Part shown: positions 37,555 to 44,735 of the stretch, piece by piece
How positions within the stretch are numbered: position 1 is the stretch's first letter
Layout of the letters: each line of letters opens with the position of its first letter
Origin: Streptomyces sp. TS71-3
GTDB lineage: Bacteria; Actinomycetota; Actinomycetes; Streptomycetales; Streptomycetaceae
Reading direction: 5' to 3'
DNA length: 64,000 bases
Assembly (NCBI RefSeq): GCF_018327685.1
Contig: NZ_BNEL01000003.1
Location: 1,860,001-1,924,000, forward strand
Program-made: the position numbers and the translations under genes
Notes under the pieces: model-generated
The model's database searches: none
The model's input: only the letters and a program-made list of their open reading frames with translations
What the model was told of the DNA's origin: nothing

Positions 37555-38445
37555 TCAGTCGCCGGCCCCGGCGCTCGCGCTCAGCCGCTCGACACGCTCG
37601 GTGTCGCAGGTGCGGGGACAGGTCACGCAGGTGTTCTGCGGGCTCAACGTGTAGTAGAGGCAGCAGCTCGCCCGGTCCCGGGTCCTGAGCGCCCGCCCGT
37701 CCGGCGCGGCCAGCTCGCGGAAGGCGGCACCCATGGAGTACGGCGCGGTGGCGCCCGGCAGCAGCTGCCCGAGTTCCCGCATCGCCCGCTGCTCCTCGCC
37801 GAGCAGGTGCCCGGCGTACCAGAGGCCCTCGACGATCTCGTCGGTGGCGCTGCCCCACAGGGCGCGCCCGCGGCGCCGCATCCGCGGCCCGAAGGCGTCG
37901 AGCAGGGGCGCGAGGTGCTCCGCCACGGCCGCGCGCAGCTCCGCGCGCAACTCCTCCTCGCCGGCCACCACCCGTGCGCCGGGCAGCGCCGCCGCGGGGT
38001 CGTCGGGAAGGCAGGCGAACGTGCCGGCGGAGCGCACCGCCATCCTGCCCTGGGAGCGGTGGAACGAGACGTCCGCCACCGGCAGCCGCGGCACCCGGCG
38101 GTGCAGGAACCACGGGACCGTGAACAGCAGGCACGCGGGCCACGCGTAGCGGTGCAGCCCGAACGTCGCCACCACGTCGGGCCGCGCCTGGCGGCCGTGG
38201 TCCCGCAGCACCTGCTCGCCGTTCCATTCGAGGTAGGCGTCGAGCGCGGCGCCGTCCGCCGCGAGCCCGTCCGCGGGGACCCAGTCGCCGTCCGCGGGGA
38301 GGGGACCTCCGGGATCCAGCTCGGTCACCCGAAAGCTCGGGAAGGCCGCGGTCAGCCGCGCGTAGGCGTCCGAGACGGGGGAGGCGGGCAGCGCGGGCGC
38401 GGCGCCGGACCCCGCGGCGCGGATGATCACGGCAGGAGCGGACAT
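37555..38445 (-). CDS. FhuF-like ferric-siderophore reductase
   Basis: 296-aa cytosolic protein ending in the FhuF-type [2Fe-2S] motif: the paired cysteines of RDRASCCLYYTLSP and the pair in NTCVTCPRTC, i.e. CC-X10-C-X2-C. The upstream part contains VPWFLHRRVPRLPVADVSFHR and LLGEEQRAMRELGQLLPG typical of this family. FhuF proteins release iron from siderophores by reduction. The iron-box operator at 38473-38491 just upstream supports iron-repressed expression. ATG 38445 is used; the frame is open further upstream but that stretch holds the operator. Confidence 0.88.
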   Translation of the reverse strand: MSAPAVIIRAAGSGAAPALPASPVSDAYARLTAAFPSFRVTELDPGGPLPADGDWVPADGLAADGAALDAYLEWNGEQVLRDHGRQARPDVVATFGLHRYAWPACLLFTVPWFLHRRVPRLPVADVSFHRSQGRMAVRSAGTFACLPDDPAAALPGARVVAGEEELRAELRAAVAEHLAPLLDAFGPRMRRRGRALWGSATDEIVEGLWYAGHLLGEEQRAMRELGQLLPGATAPYSMGAAFRELAAPDGRALRTRDRASCCLYYTLSPQNTCVTCPRTCDTERVERLSASAGAGD

Positions 38446-38472
38446 GCGGGGACCACCGAACCTCGATCGTGT

Positions 38473-38491
38473 GCAGGTAAGCCTTACCTTA
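38473..38491 (-). promoter_or_regulatory. Iron box (DmdR/IdeR-type operator)
   Basis: On the minus strand the sequence TAAGGTAAGGCTTACCTGC matches the DmdR/IdeR consensus TTAGGTTAGGCTAACCTAA at 14 of 19 positions. It lies 28 bp upstream of the FhuF-like start. A second dyad, CCTCGATC (38461-38468) and GATCGAGG (38500-38507), brackets it. Confidence 0.75.
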
Positions 38492-38697
38492 CCTGAGTTG
38501 ATCGAGGTTTCCACCGGGGCCCCGGCGGCCTATCGTGCTCACGTGCCGGGCACCTCGCCCGCCGCGGTACAAGCCGCGCAAAGGCACGCACGCCTGGGGG
38601 AACGGGCGGAACCCAGCGGAACCCGACGGGAACCGGTGGATCTGCCGGCAGAACCGGTGGAACCCGCGGCCGCGGGAACGGGCAGAAGGAGCACGCA

Positions 38698-39594
38698 GTG
38701 GAGCAGCCCCGCACGCGGAGCGCCGGGCCGGGCACCACGGGGCCGCCCTGGGACCAGGGCGGCGCATCCGCGGGGGCGCACCCGCCGGCGCCGGGACTGC
38801 ACGTGGCGGACGGCCTCCCCGAAGCCGGTCCACGGGGGCCGGGCGACCCGGCCGGTTCGCAGGCCGTCGCAGGCCGCTCCGACGTCCCCGGCCAGCGCGG
38901 GGCGGACGCCGGCGAGGCGCCGGCGGACGCGCCGGCGCCGGTGCGGCCGGGTGGGGAGCGCCCGCAGATACAGCGCTGCTCCGTGCGCGGGCAGGTCCTC
39001 GACGCGTTGCGCACCGCCCTGGTGGACGGCGACCTGGAGCCCGGCGAGGTCTACTCGGCGCCCGCGCTCGCCGAGCGGTTCGGGGTGTCGGCCACGCCGG
39101 TGCGGGAGGCCATGCAGCAGCTCGCGGGCGAGGGGGCCGTCGAAGTGGTGCCGAACCGCGGCTTTCGCGTGGTGCGCCGCGGCGATCGGGAGCTGGCCGA
39201 GCTGGCGGAGGTCAGATCCCTGATCGAGGTGCCGGTCATCCTGCGCCTGGCCCGTACCGTGTCCGCCGGGTGCTGGACGGAGCTGCGCCCGCTCGCCGAG
39301 GCGACGGCCGCCGCGGCCGCAGCCGGGGACCTGGTGGCCTACGCGGTGACCGACCGCGCGTTCCACCGGGGCGTGCTGGACCTGTCCGGCAACCAGGAAC
39401 TGGTACGCACCGCCGACGACCTGCACCGGCGCGCCCAGTGGCCCCCACCGGGCGGCCCGCCCGGCCGCCGCCGCGCCCGCCTGCTGGCCGCCGCGGCGGA
39501 GCACACGGCGCTCCTCGACGCGTTGGTCGCCCACGACCTGCCGGTGGTCGAGTCCCTCGTACGGGGCCACTACGGCGGCACGATGGGCGCCTGA
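38698..39594 (+). CDS. GntR-family transcriptional regulator (FCD/FadR-like)
   Basis: 298 aa. The first ~90 residues are Gly/Pro/Ala-rich and probably disordered, unusual for the family. The winged helix follows: RGQVLDALRTALVDGDLEPGEVYSAPALAERFGVSATPVREAMQQLAGEGAVEVVPNRGFRV. The C-terminal ~150 residues form the FCD ligand domain (LAEVRSLIEVPVILRLAR, DRAFHRGVLDLSGNQEL, EHTALLDALVAHD). GTG 38698 has AAGGAG 7 nt upstream. The 250 bp before it carry short repeats of the type 'cggaaccc'. Target and ligand unknown. Confidence 0.88.
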   Translation: MEQPRTRSAGPGTTGPPWDQGGASAGAHPPAPGLHVADGLPEAGPRGPGDPAGSQAVAGRSDVPGQRGADAGEAPADAPAPVRPGGERPQIQRCSVRGQVLDALRTALVDGDLEPGEVYSAPALAERFGVSATPVREAMQQLAGEGAVEVVPNRGFRVVRRGDRELAELAEVRSLIEVPVILRLARTVSAGCWTELRPLAEATAAAAAAGDLVAYAVTDRAFHRGVLDLSGNQELVRTADDLHRRAQWPPPGGPPGRRRARLLAAAAEHTALLDALVAHDLPVVESLVRGHYGGTMGA

Positions 39595-39659
39595 GGCGAG
39601 CGCCCCGAAGGGGCGCCTGCCGCCGGTTTTGCAACGGCTCGGGTACGCCGTGGTTGCTC

Positions 39660-40133
39660 GCGCAGTTCCCCGCGCCCCTCGTCTGGGCGCTTCGCGCCCC
39701 CAGAGGGGACTGCCGGTGGGTGGTGACGGCTCGGGTGCGTCGTGGTTGCTCGCGCAGTTCCCCGCGCCCCTTGTCCAGGCGCTTCGCGCCTCCAAAGGGG
39801 ACTGCCGGTGGGTGGTGACGGCTCGGGTGCGTCGTGGTTGCTCGCGCAGTTCCCCGCGCCCCTCGTCTGGGCGCTTCGCGCCCCCAGAGGGGACTGCCGG
39901 TGGGTGGTGACGGCTCGGGTGCGTCGTGGTTGCTCGCGCAGTTCCCCGCGCCCCTCGTCTGGGCGCTTCGCGCCCCCCAGAGGGGAACCGCAGGGGTCAG
40001 CGCCCCGAAGGGGCGCGGGGCCGTATCGATGTGCGGCTCCGCCGCGTGGGCGCGAGCAACCACCCACCGACCGGTGGCCGCAGACGAGACCGCAAGGGGC
40101 TGGGTCCCTTGAAAGGGGCGCGGGGAACTGCGC
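39660..40133. repeat. 92-bp tandem array (four inverted copies) plus one opposing copy
   Basis: Inverted cores start at 39660, 39752, 39844 and 39936, exactly 92 bp apart; a forward core lies at 40115-40133. The unit reads core, 'ctggcgcttcgcgcc', 'aggggactgccggtggg', 'tggtgacggctcgggtgcgtcg'. Two 'gaccgcaaggggctggg' modules and partial cores (40010, 40222) follow. It fills the 650-bp gap between two convergent genes (39595-40244). The same 92-bp unit recurs in opposite orientation at 52.77-52.97 kb. Confidence 0.92.
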
Positions 40134-40244
40134 GACTCACCCCCACCGGCGGGTGGTCGCAGAGGAGACCGCAAGGGGCTGGGCCAGGCGCCCCGGCGCA
40201 TGCCGTGGGGGACCCCGCCGGTTCCCCGCGCCCCGTCAGGGGCG

Positions 40245-41021
40245 CTACGCCGCGGAAGGCGCCAACTGATCCGCCAGCCACCCGGGCACTCCGCCCAGGA
40301 GCCGCACGAGGCGGGCAGCCTCGGCCCGCAGCCGGCTCGCCTCCGGCTCGCTCTCCGCGTCCGCGAGCGCCGCCAGCGCGGGCGCCGTGCCCACGAGGTA
40401 CCCCAGTTCCTCGCGGATCCGCAGCGACTCGGCGAAGCCGTGCCTGGCCTCGGCCAGCTCGCCGTCGCGCAGTGCGAGGCCGGCCAGGTGCCGCCAGGTG
40501 AAGGAGAGCAGGAGCCGGTCGTCGTGGGTCGCGGCGGCGGCGTGCGCCCTGCGGTAGGCGGCGCGCGCGGCCTGCGGGGACCCCGCGAGGTTCTCCGCGA
40601 TCAGCCCGCGTCTGAAGTCGAGCACGGCCCGCTCCGGCGCCCCCGGAGGGATCAGCGCGGCGGCCCGCCCCAGCGCGGCCCGCGCCTCGTCCGCCCGGTC
40701 GCGCACTTTCAGCAGCGTGGCGGCGTACGCGAGGTGCCCCCGCTCGCACGCGGCGGCGCCCCGCTCCTCGTCGTCGTGGGCGAGCGCCTCCGCCGTCCGG
40801 AGGGCGTCCTCGGCCTCGGCCCAGCCCTGCTCGGTGTACAGGCACCGCTCGACGAGCAGGCCGACGCGCTGGAGGGCCGCCGCCGGGTCGGTGGTGGCGC
40901 GCTCTTGGAGGAGCGTGGCCGCGTCCGCCCAGCAGGCGCGGGAGCGCAGCCGCCATACCGCGGTCTGGAGTGGATCGTTCTCTGCGGTCGCTCCGATACC
41001 AGACATGGCGGTACGCGCCAC
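40245..41021 (-). CDS. TPR-like alpha-helical protein of unknown function
   Basis: 258-aa protein made almost entirely of Ala/Leu/Arg-rich helices with a tetratricopeptide-like periodicity, for example DALRTAEALAHDDEERGAAACERGHLAYAATLL and LAEARHGFAESLRIREELG. No catalytic motif or membrane segment is seen. GTG 41021 is chosen because GGGGAGG lies just upstream; ATG 41006 (MSGIGATAEND) is the alternative. Helical-repeat proteins usually mediate protein contacts; the partner is unknown. Confidence 0.7.
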   Translation of the reverse strand: MARTAMSGIGATAENDPLQTAVWRLRSRACWADAATLLQERATTDPAAALQRVGLLVERCLYTEQGWAEAEDALRTAEALAHDDEERGAAACERGHLAYAATLLKVRDRADEARAALGRAAALIPPGAPERAVLDFRRGLIAENLAGSPQAARAAYRRAHAAAATHDDRLLLSFTWRHLAGLALRDGELAEARHGFAESLRIREELGYLVGTAPALAALADAESEPEASRLRAEAARLVRLLGGVPGWLADQLAPSAA

Positions 41022-41178
41022 GTTCCCTCCCCTAACACGCCATTGTGATGTTGAGTCGTGGCCGCATCTCAGCACGGAAGACCGGGCCCGGCCAAGAGGG
41101 CGTGAGTGAATGATTTCACAAAGTGGGCGGCGCGGTGTGATCTCCCGTCAGGGCCGCTCCGGCCAGGGACGGGGTCCC

Positions 41179-42885
41179 TCAGGCCATCCGCAGGGCCAGG
41201 AAGAAGTCCACCTTGTCCTCCAGGCGGGCCAGGTCACGCCCCGTCAACTGCTCGATGCGGCCGATCCGGTACCGCAGCGTGTTGACGTGCAGGTGCAGCC
41301 GCGCGGCGCACCGTGTCCAGGAGCCGTCGCAGTCGAGGAACGCCTCCAGCGTGGGGATCAGCTCGGCGCGGTGCCGCCGGTCGTAGTCCCGCAGCGGATC
41401 CAGCAGCCGCGCCGTGAATGCGCGCCGCACGTCGTCCGGCACGAACGGCAGCAGGAGCACGTGCGACGCGAGCTCCTCGTGGCCGGCTGCGCAGACCCGG
41501 CCGGTGCGCGCGGCGGCCACCCGCCGGGCGTGCCGGGCCTCCTCCAGGGCGCCGTGCAGCCCCTCCGCGGACCTGACCGCGGCGCTCACCCCGAGCGTGA
41601 GCCGGCCGTCGCCGTCGAGCCCCGCGGACAGCGGCTCGCGCACCGCGTCCTGGAGCGCGTCCGCACGCAGCTCGCCGGCCGGCCCGCCGCCCACCGAGGC
41701 CAGCGGCACCAGCGCCACCGCCTCGTCCCCGGTGTGCGCCACGGCGATCCGGTCGGACGGCTCGGTGCCGGCCGCGCGCGGATCGACGAGGATCTCCTCC
41801 AGCAGCGCCCGCGCGACCGGGCCCGTCGGCAGCGGACCGGGCGCGCCGGGCGCCGTGGCCGGCGGGTCCCACTCGACGCGCGCCACCACGAGCTGCCAGT
41901 GCGGTGCGGTGCCGAGGCCCGGCAGGAGCACCGGCGCGGCGACCCTGAGCCGTGCCGAGACCTCCGCCGCGGGCGCGCTGCCCTGCACCAGTTCCACGAT
42001 CTCCTGGGCCAGCCTGCGGCGCACCGTGCGCGCCGCGTCGCGCCGGTCGCGCTCGACGGCGATGAGCTGGGTGACGCCGTGCAGCAGCTCGCCGCGCTCC
42101 GCGGGCCAGTCCCCGGCGTCGGCCTCCACCGCGAGCATCCAGTCCGACAGCACCGCCCCGCGCGGGTCGTCGGCCGCGCCGGCGCTGCCCGGGCCCGGCG
42201 GGTGCGGCCCGGAACCGCGGACGGCGAACAGCGAGTAGGTCGTGGGGCCCACCGCCACCCGGTACGGCCCCGGCCGCCCGGAGCGGGCCGCGGCCAGGTA
42301 GGCGGCGGCGAGCCTGCCGGGGACCTCGGCGGGCAGCGGCGGCCCCGGCAGCCGTGAGCCGGCCACCGGCCGCCCGGTCGGCGAGAGCACCCAGGCCCGC
42401 AGGTCGAGGTCGGTGCCGAGCAGGTCGAGCACGGCGTCCGGGCCGCCGCCCGCCGGCCCGGCCGTCATCAGCCGGCGGTGCCGGTCCACCACGGCCGCCA
42501 GGTCGCCCGTGCGCTCCGAGGAGACCTGGCGGACGATGTGCTCGGTGAGCGTGGCGAAGGCGACCGACTCGTGCACGGCGAACAGCGGCAGGCGGTGCCG
42601 GGCGCAGGCCTGCACCAGGTCCTCCGGGATGTCGCCCAGCTCGGCCTGCCCGGCCGCGAGCCCCGCGACGCCGGCCGCGGCGAGCAGCGCCGCGAACCGC
42701 TCCGAGTCCGCCGGCGCGCGCCGCCAGGCCAGGCCCGTCAGGACCAGCTCACCACCCGACAGGTAGCGGCTGGGGTCGCGCAGATCGGTGGTCATCACGC
42801 CCTTCACCACGCGGTCCAGCTCGTCCTCGCCGCCGAGCAGCCGGAGGCCCAGCGCGTCGGTCTCCAGCAGTGCGCGCAGCCGCAT
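41179..42885 (-). CDS. pucR: PucR-family transcriptional regulator of purine catabolism
   Basis: 568 aa. The N-terminal PucR sensory domain spans about residues 5-125 (LLGGEDELDRVVKGVMTTDLRDPSRYLSGGELVLTG, PLFAVHESVAFATLTEHIVRQVSS), a GGDEF-like middle region follows, and the C-terminal HTH_30 domain is DYDRRHRAELIPTLEAFLDCDGSWTRCAARLHLHVNTLRYRIGRIEQLTGRDLARLED. It is divergent from the xanthine dehydrogenase genes, so control of that operon in response to a purine or its breakdown product is inferred. ATG 42885 follows GGGCGACGGG. A small dyad ATTC-ATAC-GAAT lies at 42938-42949 in its promoter area. Confidence 0.92.
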   Translation of the reverse strand: MRLRALLETDALGLRLLGGEDELDRVVKGVMTTDLRDPSRYLSGGELVLTGLAWRRAPADSERFAALLAAAGVAGLAAGQAELGDIPEDLVQACARHRLPLFAVHESVAFATLTEHIVRQVSSERTGDLAAVVDRHRRLMTAGPAGGGPDAVLDLLGTDLDLRAWVLSPTGRPVAGSRLPGPPLPAEVPGRLAAAYLAAARSGRPGPYRVAVGPTTYSLFAVRGSGPHPPGPGSAGAADDPRGAVLSDWMLAVEADAGDWPAERGELLHGVTQLIAVERDRRDAARTVRRRLAQEIVELVQGSAPAAEVSARLRVAAPVLLPGLGTAPHWQLVVARVEWDPPATAPGAPGPLPTGPVARALLEEILVDPRAAGTEPSDRIAVAHTGDEAVALVPLASVGGGPAGELRADALQDAVREPLSAGLDGDGRLTLGVSAAVRSAEGLHGALEEARHARRVAAARTGRVCAAGHEELASHVLLLPFVPDDVRRAFTARLLDPLRDYDRRHRAELIPTLEAFLDCDGSWTRCAARLHLHVNTLRYRIGRIEQLTGRDLARLEDKVDFFLALRMA

Positions 42886-43053
42886 CCCGTCGCCCGCCGA
42901 TCTGTTGTGGGGCTGGCCGGGCGGCCCTCACCCCGCCATTCATACGAATCTACAAGGTCGGCTCCCCGGACAGCCGGTTCCTTCGGACTTTCGGTGACTG
43001 ACCGTGCCCGTCGCCACGCGCTGTACTGGCTTCTACGCGGCACCGGCCGAGCG

Positions 43054-43222
43054 CTAGGTCGTGTCCGGCGGATCTTCGTGGGCCCGCGACGCCTGGCACC
43101 GCACCTCGCTGCGTTGTCGGAGTCATCCGAGTACGCCCCGTACGAGGACGACCCTCCGCCTTGCGATGCACGGCACCAGACGCCGCAGGCTGATCCACGA
43201 AGATCCGCCGGACACGACCTAG
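43054..43222. mobile_element. 169-bp foldback MITE-like element with 28-bp perfect inverted ends
   Basis: The left end (43054-43081) and right end (43195-43222) are exact inverted repeats of 28 bp, beginning CTAGGTCGTGTCCGGCGGAT. The interior is also imperfectly self-complementary, so the whole element could fold into one long hairpin. It encodes no protein. It sits 54 bp upstream of the xanthine dehydrogenase FAD-subunit gene. I recall similar sequences dispersed in Streptomyces genomes; the transposase that moves it is not in this window. Confidence 0.85.
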
Positions 43223-43275
43223 ATGCCGCCGTGCCCGATCCCGCGCCGGCCACCCGACGAGGAAGAGAGCCCCGC

Positions 43276-44172
43276 ATGGACTTCCTTCGCCCCGCCCGCT
43301 GGGAGGACGCCCTCGCCGCCAAGGCCGAGTACCCCCAGGCCGTGCCCATCTCCGGCGGCACCGATGTGATGGTCGAGATCAACTTCGGCCACCGGCGTCC
43401 CGAACAGCTCCTGGACCTCGGCCGTATCGACGAGCTGGGCACCTGGGACGGCCACGGGCCCACGGTCCGGCTCGGTGCCGCCGTGCCCTACACGAAGATC
43501 ATGGAACACCTCGGACGGCAGCTGCCGGGGCTCGCCCTCGCCTCCCACACCGTGGCCTCACCGCAGATCCGCAACCGCGGCGGCGTCGGCGGCAACCTCG
43601 GCACCGCCTCGCCCGCGGGCGACGCGCACCCGGCGCTGCTCGCCGCCGGCGCCGAGGTCGAGGCCGAGTCGGTGCGCGGCTCCCGGCTGATCCCCATCGA
43701 CGACTTCTACACGGGCGTGAAGCGCAACGCGCTCGCCCCGGACGAGCTGATCAGGGCCGTGCACATCAGGAAGGCGAGCGGCCCGCAGCAGTTCTCCAAG
43801 GTGGGCACGCGCAACGCCATGGTGATCGCCGTCTGCGCGTTCGCCCTGGCCCTGCACCCCGCCGAGCGCGCCGTGCGCACCGGCGTGGGCTCCGCCGCGC
43901 CCACGCCGGTCCGGGCGAAGGACGCGGAGGCGTTCCTGACCGCGGCACTCGACGAGGAGCGCCTGTGGGACCGCGGCGGGCCCCTCCCGCCCGCGCTGGC
44001 ACGGCAGTTCGCCACCCTGTGCGCCGCCGCCTGCAACCCGATCGACGACGTCCGCGGCACCGCGGACTACCGCAGGCACGCCGTCGGCGTCATGGCCCGC
44101 CGCACCCTCGCCTGGACCTGGGAGGCGTACCGCGCCACCACCGCGAACCGCTGGGAAGGAGGTGCGGCCTGA
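43276..44172 (+). CDS. Xanthine dehydrogenase FAD-binding subunit
   Basis: 298-aa medium subunit of a three-subunit molybdenum hydroxylase. FAD-binding motifs: YPQAVPISGGTDVMVEINFGHRRPEQLLDL and ASPQIRNRGGVGGNLGTASPAGD; the C-terminal CO-dehydrogenase flavoprotein domain includes FSKVGTRNAMVIAVCAFAL and VGSAAPTPVRAKDAEAFL. ATG 43276 has GGAAGAGAG upstream. It overlaps the next gene by 1 bp. Transcription starts next to a MITE-like element and divergently from pucR. Confidence 0.92.
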   Translation: MDFLRPARWEDALAAKAEYPQAVPISGGTDVMVEINFGHRRPEQLLDLGRIDELGTWDGHGPTVRLGAAVPYTKIMEHLGRQLPGLALASHTVASPQIRNRGGVGGNLGTASPAGDAHPALLAAGAEVEAESVRGSRLIPIDDFYTGVKRNALAPDELIRAVHIRKASGPQQFSKVGTRNAMVIAVCAFALALHPAERAVRTGVGSAAPTPVRAKDAEAFLTAALDEERLWDRGGPLPPALARQFATLCAAACNPIDDVRGTADYRRHAVGVMARRTLAWTWEAYRATTANRWEGGAA

Positions 44173-44735
44173 TGCGCGTTCACTTCACCGTCAACGGCCG
44201 CCGGCACGAGGCCGACGACGTCTGGGAGGGCGAGAGCCTGCTGTACGTGCTGCGCGAGCGCATGGGGCTGCCCGGCTCGAAGAACGCGTGCGAGCAGGGC
44301 GAGTGCGGCTCGTGCACGGTCCGCCTCGACGGGGTGCCGGTCTGCGCGTGCCTGGTCGCCGCCGGACAGGCCGAGGGACGCGAGATCCTCACGGTCGAGG
44401 GCCTGGCCGAGCACGCCCGGCGGCGCGCCGAGCGGACCGGCCACCCGGCGGGCGGCGAACCCGGCGCGTCCGGGGGCGCCGCTCGGGCCCGAGGGCCGGC
44501 GGCGGAGCTGTCGACCGTCCAGCAGGCGTTCGTGGACGCCGGCGCCGTGCAGTGCGGCTTCTGCACCCCCGGACTGCTGGTCGCCGCCGACGAGATGCTG
44601 GAGCGCCGTCCGAACCCGTCCGACGCCGACATCCGCGAGGCGCTCTCCGGCAACCTGTGCCGCTGCACCGGCTACGAGAAGATCATGGACGCGGTCCGCC
44701 TCGCCGCGGCCCGGCAGGCCGAGGAGGACCGGTGA
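44172..44735 (+). CDS. Xanthine dehydrogenase iron-sulfur subunit
   Basis: 187-aa small subunit carrying two [2Fe-2S] clusters. The plant-ferredoxin-type cluster uses KNACEQGECGSCTVRLDGVPVCACL; the alpha-helical cluster uses VQCGFCTPGLLVAADEML and LSGNLCRCTGYEKIMDAV. An Ala/Gly-rich insertion (HPAGGEPGASGGAARARGP) separates the domains. Start and stop overlap the flanking genes by 1 bp (TGATG), indicating tight coupling. Confidence 0.94.
   Translation: MRVHFTVNGRRHEADDVWEGESLLYVLRERMGLPGSKNACEQGECGSCTVRLDGVPVCACLVAAGQAEGREILTVEGLAEHARRRAERTGHPAGGEPGASGGAARARGPAAELSTVQQAFVDAGAVQCGFCTPGLLVAADEMLERRPNPSDADIREALSGNLCRCTGYEKIMDAVRLAAARQAEEDR

Noticed and set aside
39660..40133. Regular 92-bp spacing suggested a CRISPR array
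   Set aside because: Spacers between cores are nearly identical to each other, the period is too long, and no cas genes are present.
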